From positions 15,757,561 to 15,821,560 of the forward strand of contig NC_133658.1 of assembly GCF_037893015.1 (NCBI RefSeq): a stretch of 64,000 nucleotides of DNA. Reading direction: 5' to 3'. Below, one piece after another: positions 1-11,727 of this stretch; the first letter of the stretch is position 1; every line of letters begins with the position of its first letter. This stretch comes from Macrotis lagotis (taxonomy: Eukaryota > Chordata > Mammalia > Peramelemorphia > Peramelidae). A program made the translations under genes and the position numbers. The notes under the pieces are model-generated. The model was not told where the DNA came from and did not search any database. It worked only from the letters and a program-made list of their open reading frames with translations.

Positions 1-52
1 TTTCCTACTCTGTAAAAAGAGGGAATTGAACTAGAACTTATGATTCCTTCAG
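1..52 (+). repeat. CORE-SINE/MIR 3' part, cut by window edge
   Basis: Reads as the 'TTTCCT..CTGTAAAA.GAGGGAATTG.ACTAGA' part of a marsupial CORE-SINE. The head of the element lies outside the window. Confidence 0.5.
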
Positions 53-690
53 TATTAGGGCACAAATTTCCTCTCTTAAAAGGATCAGTGTGAGTTAGTT
101 AGACTGAAATACCCATTCATGCTGTGGTCAAAACTCTGGTGATGTGACTTTCCCAGCATTAGTCAAATTTGTTCTCAGGTAGTAGGCATGAAACCTGCCC
201 TCTTCCTAGCACGCTGGACCCTGACAGAACTGGAATTCTATTGGGAGAATTTTAGAACATCCATGAGTCAGAGCATTTATTCACTTGGTCAACAAACATA
301 CAGTAAGCATTTGCTGTATAGGCACTAGGCTAAGTAGTGGAGGGTGATACTTAAAGAATTTCCCATCAAAATTGAAGGATGGGGAATAGACTAGGGCCAA
401 CATCCTAATGAAGAAAATGATCATGGCTTCTTTTCTTTCCCATTGTTGTATCCAAGGGCTATAATTAACTCAATTGGGGTCAGAGTATAGAGGGTTCAGC
501 CTTCATCTTCTCATGTCTCTGTGTTGGGTACCGTCCAATCCCATCTTCTCACTTTTCAGTTTCCTTTTGTATATTGTCTTTGTCTATTAGATCATGTGTT
601 TATTTATATTTTATCTTTCTTTTATTCTCAAAAATCAGAACCTTACCTGGTCATATAATAGATTCCTATTAATATTTATTATATATCATA
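53..690. other. intergenic, no gene seen
   Basis: AT-rich sequence with no convincing gene. The only recognisable piece is a weak L2 3'-end fragment in antisense around 280-345 (CAACAAACAT..AGTAAGCATTTGCTGTATAGGCACTAGGCTAAG), the reverse complement of the typical L2 tail. Confidence 0.5.
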
Positions 691-805
691 TACTCTTTCC
701 TGATAGAATTTAAGCTCTTTGAGGTCAGAACTTTCTTTTTGCCTTTTGTATCCATAGTGTCTACCATAGGGTAGTTACTTAAAAAGTCTTGTTAGTTCAT
801 CATAG
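690..805 (+). repeat. L2 LINE 3' end fragment
   Basis: Contains the degenerate L2 3' UTR string 'TTTAAGCTCTTTGAGGTCAGAACT..CTTTTTGCCTTTTGTATCCATAGTGTCTACCATAGGGTAGTTACTTAA'. Clearly ancient from its divergence. Confidence 0.6.
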
Positions 806-844
806 ACTTCAGGCTAGAAGGGAACTTAAAAAAATCATAAAAAC

Positions 845-1025
845 TCATGAAATTGTAAAATGGACAGAAATTTTACAGGTCACCTGATTCAGTTTCCTCA
901 TTTCACAAGTAAAGAAACAATACCCAATGAATTTAGTAAATTTGCCAAAATCATGCATGAAATAAAAGTCAGAAGCAAAATTTGATCATGATTTCTCTAA
1001 TTAAAGAATCCATTATGCTTTCAGC
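845..1025 (-). repeat. MIR/CORE-SINE fragment
   Basis: Antisense MIR pattern: a 'CTCATTTCACAAGTAAAGAAAC' block followed by a decayed 'AAGT.ACTTGCC.AAGGTCA' block. The copy is strongly diverged. Confidence 0.5.
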
Positions 1026-1148
1026 TATATGACGTTGTCACTTAACCTATGTACCTTGCATAATACCTCTTTCCTCTCCTTAGTCTTAAAAGTTGTTAAA
1101 TGAGAAATTAAGCATTCTTCTTGGGAAGGTGATAGGTCTGGAACAAAA

Positions 1149-1270
1149 GAAATGACAGAGGAAGGCTTGTTCTGAATGCTTTAAGATTTTGTGTTTATAA
1201 AAGTAAAGCATTATGAAATAATCATAATCATAACAATAACAATAACAATAGTTGTACATTGTGTCTACCA
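1149..1270 (-). repeat. Arm A of a 122-126 bp inverted repeat pair
   Basis: The reverse complement of this segment matches 3069-3194 at close to 90% by eye. A core of about 42 bases is identical (TATTTCATAATGC..AAAATCTTAAAG). The arms lie about 1.8 kb apart in opposite orientation. The family is not recognised. The variable middle is a trinucleotide-like ATT/GTT run. Confidence 0.8.
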
Positions 1271-1395
1271 GGCATCCATGGAGTTCCAGACAACGTTCTA
1301 AGCATGTTATAAATATTATCTCATTTGATCCTCGGAACACCTCTGGGAGGAAGATCTTATTGGTAGCCCCACTTCACAGATAAGGAACAATGAAA
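1240..1395 (-). repeat. MIR fragment
   Basis: Antisense MIR hallmarks in order: CCAGGCATCC..GTTCTAAGCATGTTATAAATATTATCTCATTTGATCCTC, then CTTCACAGATAAGGAAC. Overlaps the start of inverted-repeat arm A. Confidence 0.65.
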
Positions 1396-2562
1396 TACTT
1401 AAATATATAGCCAAAGAGAAAGTCTATTATAATAGGCAGAGCCATTCACTACGACAGGAAGCCCTATGTTCAAGTGATACCTCTGATGCATTAACCAAAT
1501 ACTCCTGGAAATGTGGTTATCCACCTTGGAGCCTGAGAAAAATCTTCAGTTATCAGATGGAAAACATGTGCCAATCTGCATTGGTAGAAGAACTGAAAAA
1601 CTGGCAAAGCAGAGTGGTATCTGCCAATGAAATCATAGAGCTGGTCCAAACCAAACTCAAAAATAGGATAATGTGATCTTTACTCTTTCCTTTATGAAAC
1701 TGATGAATCCATTGGTTATTCTTACTTACTCTCAGTGAAATTAAAGATTGTCTTAAGTGTATTTTGTCATATATGTGTCCATTGTACTTGTGTTTGTATG
1801 AGGTTATATATGGGCAGGCATGAGTATATGCATGAGTAGTTATTTCTGAATGAATATGTGTGTTTTTGTTTTCAAGGAGGATTGGAGAATATTTCAGCAC
1901 AGTACAACATTAGGCAGACATTCAATACTCATAACTGGAGCTCTTGTCTTTGGAGATAAGCCCCCATTTAACACCATTCAGTTCCTTTAGAAGTGAGATT
2001 CTCAGCTTTTCAGCTGGAAAAATTAAAACTTAGATAAATGAAGTGGAAGTGCTTATAATTAAGGGAAATGGAAATGATTAACTCCTGGGCTACCATATCC
2101 ATTGATTCTTTTTTTCAATTCATGAGAAAAAATTGGTGCCAGAAATTCCTGAAAGTGAATCAACACAAAAGTAGTTATTCCTAATGCAAAATGCCTCATT
2201 ATTTTTAATGTTTTTTCCTCCCAAGATCTCCATTTATTCAAAATGTTTTCAATTTATCTTACAGCAACAGGGAAAAAATATCAATTGAATGCTAGTGGTC
2301 CTTTGCATCTTCCTAAGCACAAACCAAATATTTCTTTTAATAAGAAAGGTGTGTTATTGGGTAGCAGGCATTCTGAAGCCTCAGAAAGGGGGGATAACAA
2401 TAGAGAGAAAAAGGAAGTGAGTATTGAAAAATAGAAAACTTAATTTAAAATAAATTTTGCTACTATTTAGTAATAAAGACAATTTAAAATGACAGAGGTC
2501 TTTTCTGAAAATCAAATTGCATAGTGTAAATTTTCTTAATTTTTTTTTTGTGGGGGATGAAC
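1396..2562. other. intergenic, no gene seen
   Basis: Unique-looking AT-rich sequence. Open frames here (for example 2059-2241 minus and 2243-2434 plus) are short, have low-complexity translations and resemble no family I know. Confidence 0.5.
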
Positions 2563-2770
2563 ATATATATATATAGAAAGAAATACATATACATTTATGT
2601 ATGTAAACATATATGAATATATGCATGTACAAATTGCATATGTATTATATATGCATGAGAATTATATATACAGGGGTATATATACATATGGATGTATTAT
2701 ATATAATTTTATAAATAAATATATTATTATATGTAATGCATAGATGAATATATATACATATATGTATATA

Positions 2771-2831
<61 letters not shown>

Positions 2832-2832
2832 G
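2563..2832. repeat. TA/TG-rich microsatellite block
   Basis: Compound low-complexity tract of (TA)n, ATG-variant repeats and a short (TG)n, ending in a long pure (TA)n run up to 2832. Confidence 0.95.
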
Positions 2833-3040
2833 CAGTTAAGTGACATAGTAGAAAGAGAAGCCCTGAAAAAAGGAATACTTGAGTTCAAATTTGGTCTTAG
2901 CTAATTGCCATTTACTAGTGGTGTGACCTTGGGCATGTAACTTACTACTGAATGTCTCGTATCCGGGACTATCACCACGCATCCTGATCCCATCTGACCC
3001 CCGGCCCCAGATGACTCTGGAGGAGAAACACCACATTTGG
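2833..3040 (+). repeat. CORE-SINE with long 3' tail
   Basis: tRNA-like part (GAGTTCAAATTTGGTCTTAG, a decayed B-box) then CORE-like 'TAGTGGTGTGACCTTGGGCATGTAACTTA', then a tail with 'CAGATGACTCTGGAGGAGAAA'. The same tail type occurs at 23078-23322 and 27195-27440. Confidence 0.65.
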
Positions 3041-3068
3041 GAAGGTTTTTGTCCAGGAAGGGCATACA

Positions 3069-3194
3069 TGGTAGACACAGTGTACAACTATTACTATTGT
3101 TATTATTTTTATTTTTATTATTATTTCATAATGCTTTACTTTTATAAACACAAAATCTTAAAGTATTCAGAAGAAGACTTCCTCTGTCATTTCT
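3069..3194 (+). repeat. Arm B of the inverted repeat pair
   Basis: Partner of 1149-1270 in opposite orientation, abutting the end of a CORE-SINE. The open frame running through it is rich in Tyr/Phe because of the ATT/TTA run and is not a credible gene. Confidence 0.8.
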
Positions 3195-3619
3195 GTCCTG
3201 GAGAATCGCAGGGATCAGGGATGGACACATTGGACAAATGAAGACATCAGCTCCAATTCCACTTCTTTCTCACTGTGACTGAGTTTTAACTTCTCTTAAG
3301 TTCTGCATATTAAAGCAAAAATAAGATCCTCCATGCAACAAGTACTGATTTGCATTAGGATTCTTTGAAGCAAAGATTTCACAAAAGCATTGAGACATCC
3401 CCACACACATGACAAAAAGAAGGCTACATGAATCCAAAGAACAAAAGAACCTAGAGATTTCTTCTACCCTCTTCTCCTGAGACCTCCACTCCCATATCCA
3501 TTCCTTCACTTCTTACAACAGCAGACAGGTCACTTCTTACCCTTTGTATTTATTAGATGAATGATAGATAATTGAACTACTTGCCTCCTCAAAATCTTTA
3601 CTAAGGAGAAAATCTTACG

Positions 3620-3988
3620 GTTGTCTCACTCAATTGTTCTGGGTCTTTCACATTCCTGTGTTGAGCATCCAAAGTTGTTATTATTAATTCTGGGGTTCAT
3701 CATTTGACAGGATAATTAAACCGTGGGCTGTTTTTTTCTGATGACATCCCAAGTGTTACCTGTCTGACTGCCACTGAAACAGAAATTCTATTTTTGACTA
3801 ATATTCTCCAAACCAACTCACACACGCTCCGTGATGGGCAGCTCTTCAAAGAAGCGCTCCATTTATAAATCTGCCTTTAGCTGGCTCAATGAGAACATTG
3901 TGTGTTTTCACAGAGTGGCCTTTTCGTGTCATTAAAGAATGATGACGTCGATCCAATGACTGTGGTCAAGCTGATACTGCATATGTAG
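3620..3988. promoter_or_regulatory. candidate unique, possibly regulatory block
   Basis: A repeat-free stretch of balanced composition in an otherwise AT-rich, repeat-laden region. It keeps several CpGs, a TGACGTC (CRE-like) core at about 3942-3950 and an AT-rich CATTTATAAATC motif at about 3860. No open frame of note. Function is an inference; conservation was not tested. Confidence 0.25.
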
Positions 3989-3989
3989 G

Positions 3990-4175
3990 CTAATAATAAT
4001 AGGAGCAGCAAAATGTCCAGCATTTATGTAGCCTAACAAAGTTTGTAAAGTGTTTCAATACGCGGAATGTCACTGCCATCTCTCAACAGGCCTGTGAGAA
4101 AATGAAACCCATGTGACATATGAGGAAACTGAGGATCAGAGTGGCTAAATCCCTTGTCTGGGGCCACCCTTCTAT
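3990..4175 (-). repeat. MIR fragment
   Basis: Antisense MIR: GCATTTATGTAGCCTAACAAAGTTTGTAAAGTG, then CAGGCCTGTGAGAAAATG, then TGAGGAAACTGAGGATCAGAGTGGCTAAAT. Antisense and sense frames across it (4083-4382) are shadows of this repeat. Confidence 0.7.
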
Positions 4176-4519
4176 AAAAGTATCTAAGAAAGCATTGAAA
4201 CTTGTGAACCCAATTCCAAGCCTAAAAATGCATCCACTGCACCTGAATGATGGAATTGGAGGACCTGAATCACTCCTTGGCAGGATCACGAACCCTTGGC
4301 TCCAGGGTTTGACTCCAGACAGGGCTAAATGCAGTAGGCAGGACAGGAGGACACAGAGAGCAAAGGAGTAATAGAGCATCATTACCCAAGTCCTGTGTGT
4401 TGGAAAGGAGCATTTTCTTAAGATCCATTAGTGGGAGATGTTTGAGTGTAGGAATGGGCAGGTTCTCCTAGAGTCAAACAGTTATAATTTGTTAATAGTC
4501 TTGTGAGAAAGGAACTATA

Positions 4520-4678
4520 TGTTTTTAGTTGTTTTTTTTTTTTTTTTGCAAGGCAGATGGGGTTAAGTGGCTTGCCCAAGGTCACAAAGCTAGGTAATTA
4601 TTAAGTGTCTGAGGGCAGATTTAGGTACTCCTGACTCCAAGGCTGGTGCTTTATCCATTGTGCCACCCAGCCACCCCT
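4520..4678 (-). mobile_element. WSINE1-type SINE
   Basis: Antisense copy with a poly-T run (4532-4548) at the left, GCAAGGCAGATGGGGTTAAG and GCCACCCAGCCACCCC at the right. Flanked by an 8 bp GAACTATA target-site duplication (4512-4519 and about 4679-4686). Confidence 0.9.
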
Positions 4679-4706
4679 GAACTATACTTTTTACATGAAG
4701 GGGTAG

Positions 4707-4797
4707 CCTCTCTTTCTTTCTCTCTAGATAGATACATAGATACATGGATACATTGATAGAGACACAGAGAGAGAGACAGAGACAGAGAGAGACATAC
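4707..4797. repeat. TCTT / GATACATA / GACAGA microsatellite
   Basis: Compound simple repeat directly right of the SINE: short TCTTTC run, GATACATAGATACATG variants, then (GA)n with CAGA interruptions. Confidence 0.9.
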
Positions 4798-6626
4798 AAT
4801 AGCTATATAGATACATAAGTAGGCAAGTTTATCTTACCCACAATTAATGATTTGATTATTTAAAGAGACATCATGTTCATTGGAGGAAATCATCAGTTCT
4901 TATAGACTTGGCTATTTCTCCAAGTAACACTCAATAATAATCAATGTCTTCTGGAGAACAATACAATCTAAATATATCTTTTGACACCTGCCCAACCCCA
5001 ATTGTAAGTCAACTAATTAATCGATAAAATTCCAAAGCTTTTTGTGCTTCTTCAGGAGTATCAGTCCAAACTTAAGGGAATGCAATAAAATTGTCCTGCT
5101 AGTAATAAGGCTCTGGTACAAAGGTGATTACTGACAGACATTCTAATGTGACCAAATTTTAGTAGGCTAGTCATTTTCAAATCATAGATGGAAATGTGGA
5201 AATTGTACCAGTTTTTGCCATAAAGCAGATCATAAATGGTTCATAAATGGATAGTGAATGTTTGGTCTAGATTGGGGTAGAAACATCCAGGCCACAGGAT
5301 ATATAAGGCCCATGGTCTAGTGCTCAGGGTAATCATAGATGGGACTCTAAATTCTATAAATCTAGAAGCATTTTAGGGGAGAATTAATTAAATGTTTGAA
5401 CATATATAACATGCAAATGACCTTATACATTCTCCACTCCAGTTCTGGACTATAGCCACCATGTAATCTAGATTAGAAAGGGCCGTGGAGTGCAACTTAC
5501 ACTCAAAGAAGAATGCCCTTTGCCAACAGCACCAACAAGGACTTATCCAGGTTTTTTTTTTTGAAGTATTCAAAGTACCTCTTCATTTTTTAATATAGTA
5601 CTCTCTAATTTGGGGGAGAGATTTTATTTTTCTCTGCAATTTTCCTCAAACCTAAATTTTCCTCTTTTCAATTACTTTCCATGACAGTGTTCAAAGACTC
5701 AAGGGAAGAAGGGCAGGAAAACTCTGCCAATGGCAGGCCGGAAAGATAATCAGCTATACTCTGGCTAGTCCACCCCAGCCTTGTAAGAAGATAGAGGAGT
5801 CTAGCTTCAAACAATGGGGCATGGCCAGAAAGCAGCAGAGGCAGCTGGTAAAAATACAGACAGTAAGCCAAGTGTCTCTGTGGACAAGTTGGAGACAGAA
5901 CTGTGAGCCATGACTGGGGATGGCAGCTGCAGCTATAAATCAAAGAATCATCTTTTATGTGTGCTGTGTGAAAAGGACAGTTGGTTATACATCAGATTTT
6001 TCAACCAAATCCTCATAGACCAACAGGCATCACTGTCAACAGTGTCATCTTTGAAAACGAAGGCTAGTGATATATACCTGAACTTTCTATTGCGACCAGC
6101 ATAACTCCTAGGCTTTGTTTAGGATGTAGCAGACCTGACTTTGAAAAGTGAAAATGATGTCAGAGGTTGAATCAAAAAAGACTTTTAAGAATTTATGTTG
6201 ACATCCTTTTTTTAACCATGATTATCCCTCTGCCCCTGTATCTCACTAGAGCAAGGAAAAAAAAAGTTTCATTCTATTACAGTCTTCAAAACTCTTAGGA
6301 ACTGAATTTTAAATGCTTCCTTTATCCATTTCTGTCTTTCTGGAATTTTCTTTTTTTCTAATCAACCTGCTATTTGAAAATTATGCCACCAATCATTTCT
6401 AAGAAGCTTCTTTAGGAAATGTGTGTTCTATTAGCATTGAAAGAATTATGTTTTCAGTGTATTACCCATAGATGAGTTATTGTCAAACATGCAGTTAAAT
6501 TTATGAGGTAGAAAAATCAATACACACACAATTGGTGGTATTTATTGCAATTTGGCAAAGATTTTTTTTCTCTCTAGATATTTTGAAACATTTTCTTCAT
6601 AGGTCATTTTTGAAATTTAACAATCC
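4798..6626. other. intergenic, no gene seen
   Basis: No repeat family or gene recognised with confidence. A moderately GC-rich patch at 5690-5930 carries open frames on both strands (5668-5943 minus, 91 codons). These have no familiar motif, no splice-site context and no partner exon. Confidence 0.4.
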
Positions 6627-8000
6627 AGGGCAGAGCCAAGATGGCAGGAAGAAGCTAACATGCTCCCAGAGCTTTTCCCTACCAAAGATAAATGAATCCT
6701 CTACTCTAACATTCAAATTACAGATTCCAACAAGAAAAAGAGAAGATTCAAAGTTTTCAACTGCAGACATTATAGAGGAACTTCAGTGTAGATCTGTCTT
6801 TCGGGGGGGGGGGGGAAGAGGAAGTAAAGTCCAGGAGGTGGGAGAGCAAGAAAGTCAGCAGGAGGCTCTTAGTCACAGTGCAATCCAGGTCTAGACAGTT
6901 TGACAACAGCAGAAGTCCTGGCAGCTAGATGGCAAGCCAGCCAGAAAGAGATCAACCCCAAACAAAGTCTGAACCCTGGGAACACTGGGGTAAAAGACAG
7001 GACTGGGTCAAAAACAAACCACTGCTAAATCAAAACCTGGTTATAAAGGAGAAAAAAAAAACTACAAAGGCAAGGCCTGGACTGCATAGGCAACATCTTG
7101 GCCAAGAACAAGCCAGGAATGAGACCCCAGCCCCAGTAAAAAAACAAATAGATAAATAAAACATAAAGCTTGGTTCTATACTCCCCATACCCCAGGAGCA
7201 GAATTAAAGCAACAAAGATGAGCAGAAAAAGCTCAAAAAGGGCTCACTATAGGAAAAACAAACTACTTTTTAGACAAAGATGATAGCAATGTCATGACTA
7301 AAGAAGAAATTAGTGAAAAATCACTCACAGGGGAAGCATCAAAACAGTGTATAAAATGGATTTGAATACAAAAGCTCATCAAAGAGTTTTAAAAAGAATT
7401 TAAAAAATAAACAAGAGAAAGAAAAAAATGGAAAAAAATGAGAGTCATGCAGGAAAATTATGAAAATTTGATCAGAGAATTCAACACCTTTAGAGGGAAA
7501 GAAGGGAAAGTGTGAACACTGAGTAAGTTCTATTCTATAGATTTGGCCCTGAGAAAGAATAAGATACATTGCTATTTGGGGTGAAAAATTCATCCTAATC
7601 TAATGGGGAAGGATGGGACAGGGAAAGTGAAATATAAGTGAAGAAAGGACTGAAAAAAAGGGAAGGCAAAGGTAGAGGTGAAAATAAACCAAATTTAAAT
7701 TTTAAAAGAATAGTCAATTGGGAAAGGTAGGAAAATTTTGGTGAAGATGAAGAGGAAAGAGAAAATATAAATGGAGAAAGATAGAATGTAGAGAAATATA
7801 GAATCAGCAATCTTAACTGTAAAAGTGAATGGGATGAACTATTTCATAAAAGAGAAGTAGAAAGCAGATGGATTAAAAACAAGAATCCTAAAAGTTGTTT
7901 ACAAGAAATACATTTGAAGCAGAGATGTACACACATGGCAAAGTAAAAGGTTGGAGCAAAATACATCATATTTCAGCTTAAGTTAAAAAAATCAGATGTA

Positions 8001-8150
8001 GGGGCGGCTAGGTGGCACAGTGGATAAAGCACTGGCCCTGGAGTCTGGAGTACCTGGGTTCAAATCCAGTCTCAGACACTTAATAATTGCCTAGCTGTGT
8101 GGCCTTGGGCAAACCACTTAACCCCATTTGCCTTGCAAAAACCTAAAAAA
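8001..8150 (+). mobile_element. WSINE1-type SINE inside L1
   Basis: Head GGGGCGGCTAGGTGGCACAG, B-box GGTTCAAATCC, tail TTGCCTTGCAAAAACCTAAAA. Perfect 12 bp target-site duplication AAATCAGATGTA at 7989-8000 and 8151-8162, so this is a late insertion into the L1. Confidence 0.97.
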
Positions 8151-8919
8151 AAATCAGATGTAGTAATCCTGCTGTCAGATAAAGTAAAAGCAAAAATAAA
8201 TCTCATTAAAATGGATAAGGAAGGAAACTACATCTTCTTACCATTGGTATTGAAGCTATATCAGTATTAAGCATGTATGCACCTAGTGGTATAGCATCCA
8301 GATTCCAAGAGGAAAAACTGAGTGAATTACAAGACATAGCCAGAAAAACTTTAATAAAGGGAGACCTCAATCTCACTCTCTCAGAATTAGATAAATCTCA
8401 TCATAAAATAAATAATCAGGTGGTTAAGAAGGTAAATGAAATCTTAGAAAACTTAGATATGGTAGACCTCTGGAGAAAATGTAATGGTGATAGAAAAGAT
8501 CTTTTTCTTGGTAGTACATGGCACCTATACCAAAATTGACCTTGTACTAGGGCACAAAACCCTTTTAATTAAATGAAGAAAGGCAGAAATAATAAATACA
8601 CATTTCTCAGACCATGATGAAATAAAAATTACATGTAATAAACGGTCATGGAAATTAAATAGCTACATCTTAAACAACAGGTGAAGAGAAAAGCAAATAA
8701 TAGAAATAATCAATAATTATATCCAAGAAAATGATACTTATGATACACATACTAAAATTAATGGGATTCAGGCAAGGCAATTTTGAGGGAAAACTTTATA
8801 TCTTTAAATGATTATATGAATAAAATAGAGATAGAGGAGATCAATGAATTGGGTATGCATCTTAAAAAAAAAACTAGAAAAAGAACAATTAAAGATTCTC
8901 ATTTAAATAACGAATTATA

Positions 8920-9076
8920 GGGGTGGCTAGGTGGCACATTGGATAGAGTACCAGCCCTGGAGTCAGGAGTACCTGAGTTCAAATCCGGTGTCAGACATTA
9001 AATAATTAACTAGCTGTGTGGCCTTGGTCAAGGCACTTAACCACAATTACCTAGCAAAAACATAAAAAAAAAAATG
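8920..9076 (+). mobile_element. WSINE1-type SINE inside L1
   Basis: Head GGGGTGGCTAGGTGGCAC, B-box GAGTTCAAATCC, decayed tail. A short AATTATA duplication flanks it (near 8913-8919 and 9080-9086). A few substitutions suggest it is slightly older than the copy at 8001. Confidence 0.9.
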
Positions 9077-9529
9077 TCAAATTATACATTTTGAAAATCA
9101 AGAAAGAGATTAATAAAATTAGAAGCAAGAAAACTATTGATCTCATAAATAAAACCAAGAGTTGGCTTTATGAAAAATCTAATAATATTTAAAATATTAA
9201 AAAAGAAAGAAGATAACCAAATTTACAGTGTCATAAATGAAAAGGGTGAACTAGCCACCAATGAGGAGGAAATTAGATAATTTGGAACTGCATTGCCAAA
9301 TGTATGTCAATAAATCAGATAACCTGAGTAAAATGGATGAATATTTACAAAAGCACAAACTGTTCCCATTAACAGAAGATGAAATAAAATACATAAATAA
9401 TCCCATTTCAGAAAAAATCCAAGAAACCATCAAAAAACTCCCTAAGAAAATGTCTCTAGGTAGAGATGGATTTTAAATGAAGTATACCAAACATTTAAGG
9501 AACAATTAGTTCTTATTCTTCATAAACTA

Positions 9530-9692
9530 ATTTCTTTTTTTTTCTTTTTTCTTTTCCAAGGCAAATGGGGTTAAATGGCTTGCCCAAGACCACACAGCTA
9601 GGTAATTATTAATTGTCTGACACCGGATTTGAACCCAGTTACTCTTGACTCCAGGGCCGGTGCTTTATCCACTGTGCCACCTAGCCACCCCT
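9530..9692 (-). mobile_element. WSINE1-type SINE inside L1, antisense
   Basis: T/C-rich run at the left, then AAGGCAAATGGGGTTAAATGGCTTGCCCAAGA, ending GCCACCTAGCCACCCCT. Flanked by CATAAACTA at 9521-9529 and 9694-9702. It splits the ORF2 remnant. Confidence 0.95.
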
Positions 9693-10381
9693 ACATAAAC
9701 TATTTTCAAAAAAAATTGGAGTTCAGTCAAACTCCATTCTGAAACCAATATGGTACTGATACCTAAACCAGTAAGAACCAAAACAGGCAAAGAAAATTAT
9801 AGACCACTCTCCCTAATGAATACTGATGCTAAAAATCTTAAATAAAATTTTAACAATGACACTACAGCAAGTTATTACTAGGATAATACAACTTGATCAG
9901 GTAGGATTTATACCAGGTAGTCAGGGATGGCTCAATATTAGGAAAACACTGAACATAATTGAATCTATCAATATCAAAAACCAACAGAAATCATAAGATT
10001 ATCTCAATAAATGCTGAAAAATTCTTCAATAAAATACAACCACTATTCCTATTGAAAACACTAAAAAGTTTAGGAATAATTGAAGTTTTCCTTACAATAA
10101 TAAATAGTATCTATCTAAAACCATCAACAAATATTATGTTTAATGAGAATAAACTTGGAGCATTTTCAATAAAATCAGGGATGAAACAAGGATACTCATT
10201 TTCACCATTACTATTTTATATAGTATTAGAAACGTAAGCAGTAGCAATAAGAGGGAAAAAAGAAATTGAAAGAATCAGAATTGGCAATGGGAAAGCAAAG
10301 AAGCTTTCACTCCACTCTTTGCATATGATATGAGAACCCAAGAAAATTATCTAAAAAATTCCTTTAAACAATTAACAAATT

Positions 10382-10539
10382 GGGGCAGCTAGCTGGTGTA
10401 GTGGATAAAGCACCGGCCCTGGGGTCAGGAGTACCTGGGTTCAAATGTGGTCTCAGACACTTAATAATTACCTAGCTGTGTGGCCTTGGGCAAGCCACTT
10501 AACCCCATTTGCCTTGCAAAAATAAAACCTAAAAAAAAA
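10382..10539 (+). mobile_element. WSINE1-type SINE inside L1
   Basis: Head GGGGCAGCTAGCTGGTG, B-box GGTTCAAATG, poly-A tail. Perfect 14 bp target-site duplication ACAATTAACAAATT at 10368-10381 and 10540-10553. Confidence 0.97.
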
Positions 10540-10610
10540 ACAATTAACAAATTAAGTGAAGTAGCAGGATAGAAAATAAAACCAGATAAATCATCACCAT
10601 ATATGTATAT

Positions 10611-10612
<2 letters not shown>

Positions 10613-10657
<45 letters not shown>
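10613..10657. repeat. (GATA)n microsatellite
   Basis: About eleven uninterrupted GATA units, followed by a short ATACACAC run, within L1 ORF2. Confidence 0.98.
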
Positions 10658-11670
10658 TACACACAAAACAAAGTCTAAGAGAAAGCGATAGAAAGAGAGA
10701 TTCCATTTAAAATAACCATAAATAATTTTAAATACTTGGGACTCTACCTCCGAAAACAAACCCAGAAACTGTATGAACAGAACTATAAAGCACTTCTCAT
10801 CCAAATAAAGTCAGATTTAAATAATTGGGAAAATGTCTATTACTCATGGTTAGGTCGAACTAATATAATAAAAATAATACTTCTACCTAAATTACATTAC
10901 TTACTCAGTGCCATACAAATAAAATCACCAAATTACTTTCTCGGAGCTAGGAAAAAATAGCAACAAAATTCATCTGCAGCAACAAAAGGTCAAAAATAGC
11001 AAGGGAACTGATGGGGGAAAAATGTTAAGGAAGGTGATCGAGCTCTACCAGATCTAAAACTATATTTTAAAGTGGCAGTCATCAAAACTTACTAGTATGG
11101 GTTAAGAAATAGAATACTGGATGACTGGATTAGGAGAGGTTCAAAAGAAATAGCAGTGAATGACCACAGCAATCTACTATTTGATAAATTCAAAGTCGTC
11201 AGCTTTTGGGATAAGAACTCATCATTTGGCCAAAATTATTAGGATAAATGGAAAATAGTCTGGCAAAAACTAGACATACATCTCATACGCTATATCAAAA
11301 TGAGGTAAAAATGGGTAAAGGAATTAGAAATAAAAGGTGACACTATAGATAAATTAATAGACCAAGTAATTATCTGTCAGATCAATGGAAAGGGGATAAA
11401 TTTATGACTAAACAAGAATTAGAGTACATTATAAACTCCAAAATGAATGATTTCGACTATATTAAATTCAATATTCTTTGCACTAAAAAATCAACACTGC
11501 CTAAATTAGAAGGAAAGCAGAAAGCTTAGGAACAATCTTCATAACTAGGAGTTCTGATAAAAGTCGCTACAATATATAGAGAATCACATCAAATTTGTAA
11601 GGTCATAAGTCATTCCCCAATTGATAAATCATCAAAGGATATGAATAGATAGTTTTCAAATGAAGAAATT

Positions 11671-11675
<5 letters not shown>

Positions 11676-11725
<50 letters not shown>
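11676..11725. repeat. (TA)n microsatellite
   Basis: Pure TA run of about 25 units, inside the 3' part of the L1 ORF2 remnant. Confidence 0.98.

Positions 11726-11727
<2 letters not shown>

Noticed and set aside
5668-5943. 91-codon minus-strand frame in a GC-richer patch
   Set aside because: No motif, no exon context and the opposite strand is also partly open.
8001-8150. tRNA gene suggested by A- and B-box-like sequence in SINEs
   Set aside because: The tRNA-like halves belong to WSINE/CORE-SINE copies with A-rich tails and target-site duplications; no cloverleaf can be completed.
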